This document shows positions 5,628 through 5,638 of a stretch of 5,638 nucleotides of DNA, piece by piece. The stretch covers positions 1-5,638 of the forward strand of contig JAGVFV010000203.1 of assembly GCA_020057445.1 (NCBI GenBank), read 5' to 3'. The notes below the pieces were generated by a model. The model made no database searches. It was not told the DNA's origin and saw only the letters and a program-made list of their open reading frames with translations. Origin of the DNA: an archaeon (GTDB lineage Archaea; Nanobdellota; Nanobdellia; Woesearchaeales; JAHJEM01). A program made the position numbers and the translations under genes. Within the stretch, counting starts at the first letter, position 1. Each line of letters starts with the position of its first letter.

Positions 5628-5638
5628 TCGGTAATTAA

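Overview
The window looks archaeal. Two minus-strand genes each have a TATA-like box preceded by a BRE-like hexamer and centred about 25 nt upstream of an ATG. Neither start has a Shine-Dalgarno sequence, which is the pattern of leaderless archaeal transcripts. The largest gene encodes a secreted, N-glycosylation-sequon-rich chain of Ig-, cadherin- and fibronectin-III-like modules. Its repeat signatures resemble those I associate with cell-surface proteins of uncultured archaea such as the DPANN groups. That lineage guess comes from sequence style only.

Layout, left to right. (1) Positions 1-336, plus strand: the C-terminal 111 codons of an unrecognised protein that enters from the left edge. 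(2) 323-2116, minus strand: a 597-residue cytoplasmic protein with probable OB-fold-like beta segments followed by a long helical C-terminal half. Its stop overlaps that of gene 1 tail-to-tail by 14 nt. (3) 2117-2385: an intergenic spacer with a T-rich probable terminator, a hairpin element (copy A) and the promoter of the 597-aa gene. (4) 2386-4983, minus strand: an 865-residue exported glycoprotein. Its start is placed at an internal ATG directly behind a promoter, 35 codons inside the longest open frame. (5) 4984-5243: a second spacer with the promoter of the glycoprotein gene, three tandem 7-bp GATCA units, copy B of the hairpin element and further inverted repeats. (6) 5244-5627, minus strand: a small acidic protein of unknown function at the right edge, possibly extending beyond it.

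The three minus-strand genes are head-to-tail, but the spacers are 260-270 nt and two genes have their own promoter, so they are probably separate transcription units. I see no clear functional link between the surface glycoprotein and its intracellular neighbours.

The most unusual signal is non-coding. A 26-nt element occurs once in each minus-strand intergenic spacer, with 21 of 26 identical positions. It folds into the same 7-bp hairpin with a UAUUA loop only when read as minus-strand RNA, and a double substitution (C-G to G-U) preserves the stem. No mobile element, CRISPR array, tRNA or rRNA was seen.
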